A DNA stretch of 64,000 bases from Gemmatimonadales bacterium (GTDB lineage: Bacteria; Krumholzibacteriota; Krumholzibacteriia; LZORAL124-64-63). The first letter of the stretch is position 1. Each line of letters opens with the position of its first letter. Below the pieces are notes generated by a model. The model did not search any database and was not told where the DNA came from. It saw nothing but the letters and a program-made list of their open reading frames with translations. The stretch covers positions 104,785 to 168,784 of the forward strand of contig JAHOYV010000070.1 of NCBI GenBank assembly GCA_019038745.1. The letters are read 5' to 3'. The position numbers and the translations under genes were made by a program. Below are positions 26,419-35,592 of this stretch, in pieces.

Positions 26419-28077
26419 TCAAGCCAGCCCCGCTTCAGCTTGAGATTTATCCCTGGGGAAACCTGGACATTCAGGGCTATCCGGGTTCTCCCGGATGATC
26501 CCCACAAAGTCCTCCAAGTTGGCTAAAAAAATCTCAACCAGACCAGGTTCGAAATGCCCCCCACTTTCAGCACGAACCATTTCCACCACCCGATCCAGTT
26601 CCCAGGCCTGGCGATAAATCCTGTGGTTGGCTACGGCGTCGAAAACATCGACCAGTGCGGTGATACGACTGAAATAATCGATGTCCGAACCCACCAGTCC
26701 CTGGGGATAGCCCGACCCGTCCCACTTTTCGTGATGCTGCAACGCCACTTTGGCCGCCGAGCGCATGATCCGCCGCTCGGACTTGCCCAGGATCTCATGA
26801 CCAATCACCGAGTGGGTCTGCATATGCCTGTATTCCTCGGCAGTCAGCCGACCGGGTTTGTTGAGAATCTTGTCCGAGATGCCGACCTTGCCCACGTCGT
26901 GCATCGGGGCGGCCAGGCGCAGGATTGCAGCCTCCTCATCGTCCAGGCCCGTGAGCTTGCCCAGTAGGTGGGCCATCTTGCCCACGCGCAGTACGTGGTT
27001 GGCGGTTTCCTTGCTCCGGGTCTCGACTACTTCACCCAGGGTGTGAATGATTTCCTTTTGAGTCTCGATAATCTCCCGGCTGAGATTCACGTTGTGGTAG
27101 GCCATCGCGACATTGCCCATGTAGATCCGGATCAGGTCACGGTCCAGATGTTCCAACCCGGTGCCGCCCTTGAGGAGGAAAAGCACCCCTTCCCCATTCT
27201 CGCCGCGGATACAGGAAACGAAGCTGTTGTTGAAAAACAACTCAGAACCCTGACGCTTGGCCTTCTCCACCATCGCCTCGGCCGACTCGGGCACAACCTC
27301 CGCCACTGTCAGGCCCCGACAATCCCCGAATTCTCCCCGGCTGGCTATGATCACGTATACACCCTCCGAATCACGCCGCGCGGCCAATCCCGAGGCACCT
27401 CCGAGGACCACGGGACCACTGCCCTTCGAAAGAGATACCGGAGAAAGTCTTCCGCCCGGCTCTGCAAGGGAAACCAACTCGTCCAGAACCGATGCGATGA
27501 ACTTGGCTCGAGTATGGCACTCGAACAATCCCCCGCTGGCATGGAGAATCCTCTGCAGATCTCGTCGACCGCGATCAATCGTTTGGAGATCCCGCCAGGA
27601 ACGCAGGGCGCTGGTAACGGTGGTGAACAGCTTCTGGGAGGTAAGCTCAACCTTGGCCTTATAGTCATTGATATCGTACTGGGCCACCACTTCCATCTCC
27701 GGGGCCTGTCCCGGTTGCCCGGTGCGCAGGATGATCCGAATCTTCTGGTTCCCCAACTCGTCGCGAATATACCGAACCAGGCGCAGCCCCGAATCCTCGC
27801 GTTCCATCACCACATCCAGAAGAACCAGGGCGATTTCAGGATCCCGACTTACCAACTGGCGGGCGGCGGCTCCGGAGTAGGCGCTGATCAACTCCACCGG
27901 ACGACCCCCAAAAGAAAAACTCCGGAGAACCAGCCGGGTCAAGGAATGCACTTCTTCCTCGTCATCAACGATCAGGATCTTCCAGGGCGGCAACGTTTCA
28001 ATGCCGTCCGTTGGCGCCTCTTCAGCAAATTCCATGAATTCGCCATCCGGATCCGGAGACACAAGATGTTCAGGCAT
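26419..28077 (-). CDS. Response regulator with DUF3369-like and HD-GYP domains
   Basis: The 552-residue protein has an N-terminal receiver domain (WKILIVDDEEEVHSL, phosphoacceptor Asp88 in LVLLDVVM). A central GAF-like DUF3369 domain follows, then a C-terminal HD-GYP domain at about 320-500. The HD residues are in MHDVGKVGISDKIL, and the signature reads HHEKWDGSGYPQG, which is complete. HD-GYP domains hydrolyse cyclic di-GMP, so phosphorylation by the partner kinase could control that activity. The start is set to ATG 28077, which has GGAGG seven bases upstream and overlaps the kinase stop by eight bases. The kinase gene is the obvious partner. Confidence 0.92.
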   Translation of the reverse strand: MPEHLVSPDPDGEFMEFAEEAPTDGIETLPPWKILIVDDEEEVHSLTRLVLRSFSFGGRPVELISAYSGAAARQLVSRDPEIALVLLDVVMEREDSGLRLVRYIRDELGNQKIRIILRTGQPGQAPEMEVVAQYDINDYKAKVELTSQKLFTTVTSALRSWRDLQTIDRGRRDLQRILHASGGLFECHTRAKFIASVLDELVSLAEPGGRLSPVSLSKGSGPVVLGGASGLAARRDSEGVYVIIASRGEFGDCRGLTVAEVVPESAEAMVEKAKRQGSELFFNNSFVSCIRGENGEGVLFLLKGGTGLEHLDRDLIRIYMGNVAMAYHNVNLSREIIETQKEIIHTLGEVVETRSKETANHVLRVGKMAHLLGKLTGLDDEEAAILRLAAPMHDVGKVGISDKILNKPGRLTAEEYRHMQTHSVIGHEILGKSERRIMRSAAKVALQHHEKWDGSGYPQGLVGSDIDYFSRITALVDVFDAVANHRIYRQAWELDRVVEMVRAESGGHFEPGLVEIFLANLEDFVGIIRENPDSPECPGFPRDKSQAEAGLA

Positions 28078-30394
28078 GCCCAACCTCCGCCAGCAAGGGA
28101 ATGGTGATGACGAAACGGGTGCCTCGACCCGGTCGACTGGTGCAGGAAATATTTCCAGCCAGCACTTGGGTCACGTTGTTATAGACGATATGCATGCCCA
28201 AACCGGTTCCACCCCGGCCTCGCTTGGTCGTATAGAAAGGCTCGTATAAGCGGGCAAGCTGGGCACGCGTCATCCCGTTGCCGTTGTCGGCGTACTCCAG
28301 AATGATGTTGCCGCCCTCAGGCCGGGCCTTCAATAAAATCTCGCCCACGAGCATTCCGTCGAAGGCATGGTCGAGGGAGTTCATTATCAGGTTGGAAATG
28401 ATCTGGTACAGCGCGCTGGGGTCACAGTTCATCTTCAAACCCGGCTGGCATTCCTTCCGAATTTGGAAACCCGTATTGCGCAGGCGGGGACTCAAACTCA
28501 TGATTACGTCATCCAGATATTCGTCCAGTTCGAAAGCGCGAACCTGCCCGGACGACTGATCGGTTGCCACTTGTTTGAAGTTCTGCAACAAATCAGCGGC
28601 GCGATTCAAATTGGATTGAACCAACTCGATGGTCTGTGAAGACGACTCCAAAAACTCCTCAAATGCGGAACGGGTCAACTGCTTCTCCCGGTAGGAGGTC
28701 AGACACCGGTGTGTCTCGAGGGACAAGTGGGAAACCGCGGTCACCCCTATCCCTACCGGGGTGTTGATCTCGTGGGACAGACCGGCCACCAGCGTACCCA
28801 GGGCGGCCATTTTCTCTGATTCCATCAATTGATTCTGGGCCTCGCGAATCAGCTCAAGATTTCGACGGTCTTCGGTCACGTCCCTACCCAGGCCCTCGAC
28901 CGATTCCACCTTGCCGTCCTGACCGAAAACAGGAACTTCCAGGATCTCCAGCACCCTGATCGAGCCGTCCTGGTGAAATACTTCCAGATCATAGGGGGGC
29001 TGCTTGAACCCCAGCCGGCTCTTGTCGGCAAAAATCCTGGCTTTGGAATTCTGCGGAAGCCGCTGCCAAACTCGGAATCGTGAAACGAACGTATCCTGAT
29101 CCCCGTAGCCCAGGACTTCCGAAAACGATGGGCTGACATAACTGAAATTTCCGTCCGTATCCTGGGAGTAAAAAATGTGACCGCCGCCCAGATTTTCAAT
29201 GATCCGCCGGTAACGGGCCTCGCTGTCAAGCAAGGCTGAATTGGCAACCCTCAGCTCCCTGGTGCCCTCGGCGACCCGCCGTTCCAGATCCTCGTTCAAT
29301 TTTCGATACTGTTCCTCGCTATGGCGCAAGGCTTCCTCGGCCCGCTTCCGGTAGGTTATATCACGCAGTGACTCGATCGCCCCGACGACCTTGCCCTCGC
29401 TGTTGTAAAGAGGAGAGGCGGTCACCCACAAATAGGCCCCGCGACCTTCGTTCAGGAAAGGGATGAATGATTCGGCGTAAAGGGTGTCCCCATTGACCTC
29501 CACGAAGTTGTACATCTGACGGTATTCGCCCAGATCCGCATCCTGGAAATGATCGATCAGCACCGGCACCCTTTCCCCGCAGAAGGGAACCGCATAGGCA
29601 TGATCCCCCTGGCCGATCATCTCCGCCTTGGGCACACCCGTCAGCTCCTCCAGGGCCCGGTTCCAGGCCACGACTTCACGCTGCTCATCTATGACGAAGG
29701 TTGGATCGGGCAGGAATTCGATGATGTCCATCAGCTTGCGGTTTCCCTCCCGCAGGTGTCGCTCAATTTCGGCACGTCCAGTGGTCGAGACTTCCACTTC
29801 ACTACTGATGTCGGTGAAGACCGCCCGCATCCCCACAACGGTCCTGCCGTCGGGCCCAAGGATTGCCCGCCCCCTGACCCGGACAGGAATATCCGGGCCG
29901 GAATCGGGACGCAGGTTCATCCTCAACTCGTCCGGCTGTTCCCCCGACAGGACTTCCTTGGTGAAGGAAGCGAAAGCAACCGTGGAATCGGGAGCTACCA
30001 GTGGATGTGCGGAGTAGTAACTGGAGCGATGGCCGGCAGTGGTCTCCTTGCCGACGACCCGCCATCGCTCACAAAGGTTTCCATCCAGGTAGACAATACT
30101 ACCCTGGGCATCGGTTTCCAGAGCAAGCTGGGGAGCAAGATCCATGAACGCCGACAACCGGTCCGAGGAAACCGTCGCCCTTGCCATTACTCCGTCCAGG
30201 TCCAAGAGCAAGCGTACTCGGCCCACCATGTTTCGAGCCCTCGCTCGAAGAAGAGCCATTCCGGCAACAAATACCAGAGCCAGGGAAGTGGGAATCAGGA
30301 AGGAAAAAGAACGCTGGGGGAAGCCGGTTACATAAGCCAAAAACAATCCCAACGGGACCAGCAAAATGAAGAGAGTAAAACCAGTTCCAGCCAC
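28070..30394 (-). CDS. Membrane histidine kinase with several PAS domains
   Basis: This inner-membrane sensor kinase starts with two hydrophobic helices (AGTGFTLFILLVPLGLFLAY and FLIPTSLALVFVAGMALL). About four PAS/PAC sensor segments follow, then the dimerisation box with phosphoacceptor histidine near residue 541 (GLSHEINTPVG). The ATPase domain has NLIMNSLDHA (N box), DNGNGM (G1) and GGTGLGMHIV (G2). This resembles the HPK4-like kinases with SHEINTP boxes. The track start is a GTG at 30475; GTG 30394 has AGGAG about ten bases upstream and puts the first helix at the terminus. No own receiver domain is present. It is cotranscribed with the HD-GYP regulator. The ligand is unknown. Confidence 0.9.
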   Translation of the reverse strand: MAGTGFTLFILLVPLGLFLAYVTGFPQRSFSFLIPTSLALVFVAGMALLRARARNMVGRVRLLLDLDGVMARATVSSDRLSAFMDLAPQLALETDAQGSIVYLDGNLCERWRVVGKETTAGHRSSYYSAHPLVAPDSTVAFASFTKEVLSGEQPDELRMNLRPDSGPDIPVRVRGRAILGPDGRTVVGMRAVFTDISSEVEVSTTGRAEIERHLREGNRKLMDIIEFLPDPTFVIDEQREVVAWNRALEELTGVPKAEMIGQGDHAYAVPFCGERVPVLIDHFQDADLGEYRQMYNFVEVNGDTLYAESFIPFLNEGRGAYLWVTASPLYNSEGKVVGAIESLRDITYRKRAEEALRHSEEQYRKLNEDLERRVAEGTRELRVANSALLDSEARYRRIIENLGGGHIFYSQDTDGNFSYVSPSFSEVLGYGDQDTFVSRFRVWQRLPQNSKARIFADKSRLGFKQPPYDLEVFHQDGSIRVLEILEVPVFGQDGKVESVEGLGRDVTEDRRNLELIREAQNQLMESEKMAALGTLVAGLSHEINTPVGIGVTAVSHLSLETHRCLTSYREKQLTRSAFEEFLESSSQTIELVQSNLNRAADLLQNFKQVATDQSSGQVRAFELDEYLDDVIMSLSPRLRNTGFQIRKECQPGLKMNCDPSALYQIISNLIMNSLDHAFDGMLVGEILLKARPEGGNIILEYADNGNGMTRAQLARLYEPFYTTKRGRGGTGLGMHIVYNNVTQVLAGNISCTSRPGRGTRFVITIPLLAEVGHA

Positions 30395-30743
30395 GGCGAG
30401 AGGCTCCTGGTTTATGCTTCCATGCTGTAGGACCCGGAATCCTTCCTGGGCCGAAGGGGTGCGAAACCCTAGCACATGAGCCCTGTTTTTTCAATGACCT
30501 GTGTTTTATTGACTCAGTAGACTTAAGGGTTCCTTTAGTTTCATTGGATTTAAGTGAACTATTTTTATCGTATTTTTTAGTCTCTCCGGCCCCTCCTGCC
30601 TCCCTGGAGGGTTCGTAAATGTTATCCCGAAATTTCAGTCACCGGGTATGCCTCCGCCAAAGTACATGGTACACTACCTGCAACAAGGCGGCTGACCACT
30701 GTTCTGGGTCGGCCTATTTGAATATCTCAACAAGGGAGCACAA

Positions 30744-31055
30744 ATGCGCGACGGATGGATTGTCCTGCGGACCTTCGTCACCGACTTTGAGGCCCAGGAG
30801 GCTCGAAGTCGTCTGGAAGCCCTTGGCCTACAATCACTTGTTGAAGCGGATAACTGCGGAGGCATGCGTCCGCACTTGGATCTCACTACAGGCGTAAAAT
30901 TGCTGGTTCCCCAGGAAGAAGAGGCCCAGGCCCGTGAACTGATCATGGAATCGACAACTTCTCCCAGCGGTGACCCGTGGCTTTGCGGCGGCTGCGGAGA
31001 AAATATTGAACCCGGTTTCGATGCGTGTTGGAAATGCGGCCGGGATCGGGATTGA
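30744..31055 (+). CDS. DUF2007-domain protein with C-terminal zinc ribbon
   Basis: The 103-residue protein has an N-terminal DUF2007 (putative signal transducing) domain, with WIVLRTFVTDFEAQEARSRL and the two-strand pattern ending VKLLVPQEEEAQAREL. A zinc ribbon with Cys81, Cys84, Cys95 and Cys98 follows (CGGCGENIEPGFDACWKCG). AAGGGAGCACAA precedes the ATG. DUF2007 proteins have no proven function. Its last codons overlap a TTG that is the likely start of the following M1 peptidase. The 30395-30743 region upstream is AT-rich, as expected for divergent promoters, but no single convincing promoter or RNA gene was found in it. Confidence 0.85.
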   Translation: MRDGWIVLRTFVTDFEAQEARSRLEALGLQSLVEADNCGGMRPHLDLTTGVKLLVPQEEEAQARELIMESTTSPSGDPWLCGGCGENIEPGFDACWKCGRDRD

Positions 31056-33061
31056 TAGCACCGGGGCACAAATATCCGGTCATTTGGATGGCCTTATGTC
31101 TCCTAACGCTGATGAACGCGGTAACCTTGGCCGCCGATGATGCTCCTGAGCCTCCCCGCCATGATCGTGGCTATGACGTTCTACGTTACGAACTGAATCT
31201 GCGCCTGGATCCGGAAGCAAAGTATGTCACTGGTTCGGTGGGAATCCGACTGAGTGCCGTGAACCAGGCCCTTGAACGGGTCCTGCTGGACCTGGTCCAG
31301 GAAATGACCTGCACGCGTTGCGCCCTGCAAGGTGAGGATTTGATCTTCACCCACCATGGCGACAGCCTGCTGATCACCCTGCCTTCTGTTCTCCCGGCCG
31401 GAGAAACTCTGACCCTGGACGTAAACTGGGAAGGCAAACCCAAACGCCATGGGGAATTATACGCCGGATTAATGTTTCGGACCCACGACGCCGGCACCAT
31501 CGAGGATAACAGCGACGACGTACCGATCATCGCCACCGTGAGCCAGCCGTGGTCCGCCCACTCCTGGTGGCCCTGCAAGGACAACCCCACCGACAAGGCC
31601 CTGGTAGGATTGAGTATAACGGTCCCGGATGCCCTGCGAACGGTGGCCAACGGTGTATTGATGTCGGACTCGCCGGCCGAACCTGGTTGGCAAAGGACCC
31701 ACTGGGAAGAAACCTACCCCATCGCCACTTACCTTGTGGCCCTGGCCGTCAGCAACTACGAAACCTGGACTGAAGACTGTTTCGTCACCAATGCGGATCC
31801 ACCCGACCGGCCCGTACTTTTGGAGTTCCATTTTCTGCCCATGGACAGGGCAGAGGCGGAGTACGATCTGGCCCACACCTGCCAGATGATGGAATTCATG
31901 ACTAATCTGGCGGGTCCCTATCCATTCGTCGGTGAGAAGTACGCCCAGGTGGAAACCACTTTAGCCGTCGCGATGGAGAACCAAACCATGACCGGCCTGC
32001 CGCGATACATGATCCGGGGGGACCGCCACTTCGAAACCATCGTGCTGCACGAACTGGCTCATCATTGGTACGGCAACAGTCTCACACCGGCCGCTTGGGC
32101 GGACATCTGGCTCAACGAGGGGTTCGCCCGATATTGTGAGGCCCTGTGGGTTGAGGAAATGCAGGGCCGTACCGCCTACGATGAATTCATGCGGGAGTGT
32201 GGCCCCGAACGACACGAGACTCTTTTCGTGGGCGAGGGAACGCTGGCTGATCCTGACCCTATCCTGCCCAACTTTCTGGTCTACGACAAGGGAGCCTGGG
32301 TGCTGCATATGTTGCGGTTGATGATCGGCGATGCCGCTTTCTTCGAATTCATGCGTGAGTATGCCACTGATCCTGAATTGGTACTCGGCAGCGTTACAAC
32401 GGCGGACATGATTGCGGTGGCCGAACAATGTGGCGGCCGAGACTTGGGAGGGTTTTTTGGACCTTGGCTGGAAACGGACCAATTGCCGGAAGTAACGGCC
32501 ACTCCCCGGGTCATCGAAAACGGTTCCAGCCAAGGGCAGGTTGAGGTCAGGTTGCGGCAGGAACAAGAGGTTGTGTTCGAGATGCCGGTGCCCGTTGCGG
32601 TCCATTTCCAGGACGAGCTTCGCATTTACACGGCCCGGCTCACTCAGAGGGAGCAGGTCTTCACTTTCACGGTACCAGGGGCCGTGGATTCGGTAACGAT
32701 AGATCCCGAAGGAATGGCGCTTCTTCGTTCAGCCATTATCCCCGAGCCTACTCTGGCCGTCACCGGACCGATACCCAATCCCGTGGGGCCGGAGGGGGGA
32801 CGATTCGAAATTTTTCTGACTCAGCAGGCAGAAGTAGTGGCCAGAACATTTGATGCCAGGGGTCGTCTGTTGCTGGTCCAACCGCTGGGCCTGTTGGCTG
32901 CCACGGGGCGCCACGGCGACCCCCTGACCACACCTCACACAATGGAATGGCTGTCGAACTCAAGGGCGGGAGAAACGCCATTACCTGCTTCGGGGGTATA
33001 CTGGATCGAGTTTCGAGCCGGGGAATTTAGGATTGTGAAAAAGGCTGTTTTGCTCAAGTAG
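31052..33061 (+). CDS. Secreted M1-family aminopeptidase with FlgD-like C-terminal domain
   Basis: The 669-residue protein has an N-terminal signal sequence, an M1 beta domain and a catalytic domain with MENQTM, the zinc site HELAHHWYGN (about residue 333) and WLNEGFARYCE. The last 95 residues resemble the FlgD-Ig/type-A sorting domain used for secretion or anchoring in the FCB group. They run from PNPVGPEGGRF through FDARGRLLL to PASGVYWIEF and a basic end. The start is uncertain. TTG 31052 overlaps the DUF2007 stop (TTGA) and keeps a charged n-region; ATG 31088 would leave almost none. It differs from the cytoplasmic LTA4H-like M1 enzyme at 24.5 kb. It probably digests external peptides. 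Confidence 0.88.
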   Translation: MIAPGHKYPVIWMALCLLTLMNAVTLAADDAPEPPRHDRGYDVLRYELNLRLDPEAKYVTGSVGIRLSAVNQALERVLLDLVQEMTCTRCALQGEDLIFTHHGDSLLITLPSVLPAGETLTLDVNWEGKPKRHGELYAGLMFRTHDAGTIEDNSDDVPIIATVSQPWSAHSWWPCKDNPTDKALVGLSITVPDALRTVANGVLMSDSPAEPGWQRTHWEETYPIATYLVALAVSNYETWTEDCFVTNADPPDRPVLLEFHFLPMDRAEAEYDLAHTCQMMEFMTNLAGPYPFVGEKYAQVETTLAVAMENQTMTGLPRYMIRGDRHFETIVLHELAHHWYGNSLTPAAWADIWLNEGFARYCEALWVEEMQGRTAYDEFMRECGPERHETLFVGEGTLADPDPILPNFLVYDKGAWVLHMLRLMIGDAAFFEFMREYATDPELVLGSVTTADMIAVAEQCGGRDLGGFFGPWLETDQLPEVTATPRVIENGSSQGQVEVRLRQEQEVVFEMPVPVAVHFQDELRIYTARLTQREQVFTFTVPGAVDSVTIDPEGMALLRSAIIPEPTLAVTGPIPNPVGPEGGRFEIFLTQQAEVVARTFDARGRLLLVQPLGLLAATGRHGDPLTTPHTMEWLSNSRAGETPLPASGVYWIEFRAGEFRIVKKAVLLK

Positions 33062-33190
33062 TCCCATCGCACCCTGGTCCAAGGGTATCAGGATATCACT
33101 TTGCTAATATTTCTTTTTGCACCTGAACACAAACGCCTGGAATCGCTGCGCCTTCCCCCGGGGGAAGCCCCGGAGAAAGAATCCACTCCC

Positions 33191-35548
33191 TCAATCCACT
33201 CCAAACAACGAGGCAAACCGGGGATTGATGTGCTTGCGGCCGGAATTCTGAAAATCAACCGTGACCATCAGGTCGTCGCCCGAACCTTCGACCCTCACCA
33301 CCACACCCGGACCGAATTTTCCGTGGGATACGGTCTGACCCTGGTAGTAGGGCATATCCTGGTTGATTTCGTTGTCCCAGACATTGGGGCCGCCCGCGGT
33401 CTCGCCGGAAGCGCTGCCGGGCCGGTCAACCACCTTTCGAACCGACGGGCCGGCACGCCGGGAGGAAGAACCCCACTCGTCCGGTAAAACACCACGCGCG
33501 GGCTTGCCACTGTACCCGGCACTCCCATTCATCCGCCTCCCCTGCGCGGCCAGACTTCGATTGGCTTGGGAAGCACCAAACAAGCTCCTTGCCACCCCCG
33601 TGACCTGCGGCCTGTCCAAATGCCTACGTTCAATCAAACCGTCCGGAACTTCCCGCAGAAAACGGGAAGGCAGGCTGTCCTGCCAGGTGCCAAAGCGGCG
33701 CCGTCGTGCCGCGTGCAACAGATAAACCCGCTTCTGGGCTCGGGTCAAAGCCACATAAAACAGGCGGCGCTCTTCCTCTAGGGAAGCCTCGTCGTCCCGG
33801 CTGTTTACGTGGGGCAGGATCTCATCCTCGCAGCCTGAGACCACAACCACCGGAAACTCCAGACCCTTGGCTGTATGAATAGTCATCAGACGCACGTTTC
33901 CCTCTTCGTCTCGGATCGTATCGGGATCCGAGATCAGAGCCACCTGTTCCAGGAATTGGGCCAGTGTGCCACCGCCGGAGGACTCGTGGAAACTACCGGC
34001 GGCGTTGATCAGTTCGGCAACGTTCTCACTGCGCCCGCCAGCTACCGCTGGATCATCGGTTTCAAGAAACTTCTCGTAACCGATATCCTGGACCACTCTC
34101 TGCACCAGTTCGTGCACGGGCAGTCCCTCAGATGCGCGCATTCGCCAGCGTGCCGCCTGTTCAAAGAATTCGCGCACTCGTTTACAGGCGGCAGGAGCAA
34201 TCTCGCTCTCAAGCAGGCCGTCCTGTGCTGCCGCTTCGCCCAAGGTCAGTTCCCGGGCATGGGCCAGACCGATCAAACGATCAACGGTGGTCTTGCCGAT
34301 CTTCCTTTTCGGAACATTGATTACTCGCTGGATGGCGACCGCGTCGGCAGGATTGGAAACCAGCTTCAGGTAGGCCATTACGTCACGAACTTCACGTCGG
34401 TCGTAAAAGTGGGTACTGCCGACTATCTGGTAAGGTATGTGGGCCCGGCGCAGGGCGTCTTCCAGGGCCCGGCTCTGAGCATTGGTGCGGTACAGAACCG
34501 TTAAGTCCGCACGGCTCAGGCCTGCCTCCATTTCGGCGCGAACGATATCCACCAGCCGGGCAGCCTCATCCTCGTCATCAAAAAACTCCTCCTCGGTCAG
34601 GCGATCCCCATCACCATCCTCGGTCCACAGGTTCTTGCCCTTGCGCTGTTTGTTGTTGGCGATAACCTCGTTGGCCGCCCTCAGAATGTTACCGGTGCTG
34701 CGGTAGTTCTGCTCCAGCCGGTAAGTCAAGGCGCCGGGAAAAAACTCATCGAACTTCAGCATGTTCTCGATGCGGGCCCCACGCCAGGAGTAGATCGACT
34801 GGTCGTCGTCACCGACGACGAAGAGGTTGCTGTGCCAACTGGAGAGCAGCTTGACCATTATCATCTGCAGGGGATTCGTGTCCTGGAATTCATCAACCAA
34901 TACGTGTCGAAAACCCTGGGAGTATTTGGCGCGAACTTCCTCATCCTGTTCCAGCAGGTGCACGGTACGAAGAATAAGATCGTCGAAATCGAGGGCGTTG
35001 CTTCTCTTCAAGGCAGCCGCATACCCCTCGTATAGTTCCGCGTATTTCTTTTCAATGAAGGAGTTGGCCTGTTGCTTCGCGGTCTCGGGAGACAAATCTT
35101 CATTCTTCCAGCGGCTGATCGCAGCCAGGGTTCCCGAGGGTGTAAACTGTTTGGGATCGACGTTCAGATCAGCCATCACCTGTTTGAGCAAGCGCTTGCC
35201 GTCGTCGGTATCGTAGATCGAAAAACCCGGGTCCACACCTATTGAGATCCCGTCGGCACGCAGTATTTTCAAGCCCGTGGCATGAAAGGTCCCGATCCAG
35301 AAAGGCGCCCGTCCCTGGCCCACTGCCTTGCCCACCCGTTCCCGCATCTCGCCGGCGGCACGGTTGGTGAAGGTGAAGGCCAGAATTTCCCCTGCACGAA
35401 CACCCTTTTCCTCCAGAAGCCAGGTGATCCTGGTGGTCAGAACACGGGTCTTACCGCTACCTGCTCCGGCCACGACCAACACCGGACCGTCAGGACAGGT
35501 CACAGCTTGTCGTTGCACATCGTTCAACTTGTTGAGTGTCTCGTCCAC
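33191..35548 (-). CDS. pcrA: UvrD/PcrA-family DNA helicase
   Basis: This is a superfamily 1A 3'-5' DNA helicase of 785 residues. The motifs appear in order: LNDVQRQAV (Q motif), VVAGAGSGKTRVL (Walker A), FTFTNRAAGEM (Ia), LVDEFQDTN (II), VGDDDQSIYSWRGA (III), LEQNYRST (IV), MTIHTAKGLEFPVV (V) and VALTRAQKRVYL (VI). The protein ends with a basic linker and a small beta-rich C-terminal domain (QGQTVSHGKFGPGVVVRVEG), as in PcrA. It works in nucleotide excision repair and removal of proteins from DNA. The start is GTG with GGAGCAACG upstream. It lies 44 bases after tamB in the same direction. Confidence 0.95.
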   Translation of the reverse strand: MDETLNKLNDVQRQAVTCPDGPVLVVAGAGSGKTRVLTTRITWLLEEKGVRAGEILAFTFTNRAAGEMRERVGKAVGQGRAPFWIGTFHATGLKILRADGISIGVDPGFSIYDTDDGKRLLKQVMADLNVDPKQFTPSGTLAAISRWKNEDLSPETAKQQANSFIEKKYAELYEGYAAALKRSNALDFDDLILRTVHLLEQDEEVRAKYSQGFRHVLVDEFQDTNPLQMIMVKLLSSWHSNLFVVGDDDQSIYSWRGARIENMLKFDEFFPGALTYRLEQNYRSTGNILRAANEVIANNKQRKGKNLWTEDGDGDRLTEEEFFDDEDEAARLVDIVRAEMEAGLSRADLTVLYRTNAQSRALEDALRRAHIPYQIVGSTHFYDRREVRDVMAYLKLVSNPADAVAIQRVINVPKRKIGKTTVDRLIGLAHARELTLGEAAAQDGLLESEIAPAACKRVREFFEQAARWRMRASEGLPVHELVQRVVQDIGYEKFLETDDPAVAGGRSENVAELINAAGSFHESSGGGTLAQFLEQVALISDPDTIRDEEGNVRLMTIHTAKGLEFPVVVVSGCEDEILPHVNSRDDEASLEEERRLFYVALTRAQKRVYLLHAARRRRFGTWQDSLPSRFLREVPDGLIERRHLDRPQVTGVARSLFGASQANRSLAAQGRRMNGSAGYSGKPARGVLPDEWGSSSRRAGPSVRKVVDRPGSASGETAGGPNVWDNEINQDMPYYQGQTVSHGKFGPGVVVRVEGSGDDLMVTVDFQNSGRKHINPRFASLFGVD

Positions 35549-35592
35549 CGTTGCTCCATCTTGGCTGTCGGGTTACATACTCCGGGTCGGAA

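Noticed and set aside
28070-30394. Histidine kinase and HD-GYP regulator as a novel phosphorelay
   Set aside because: Domain content (PAS kinase, receiver-DUF3369-HD-GYP) is a known arrangement; listed as ordinary features.
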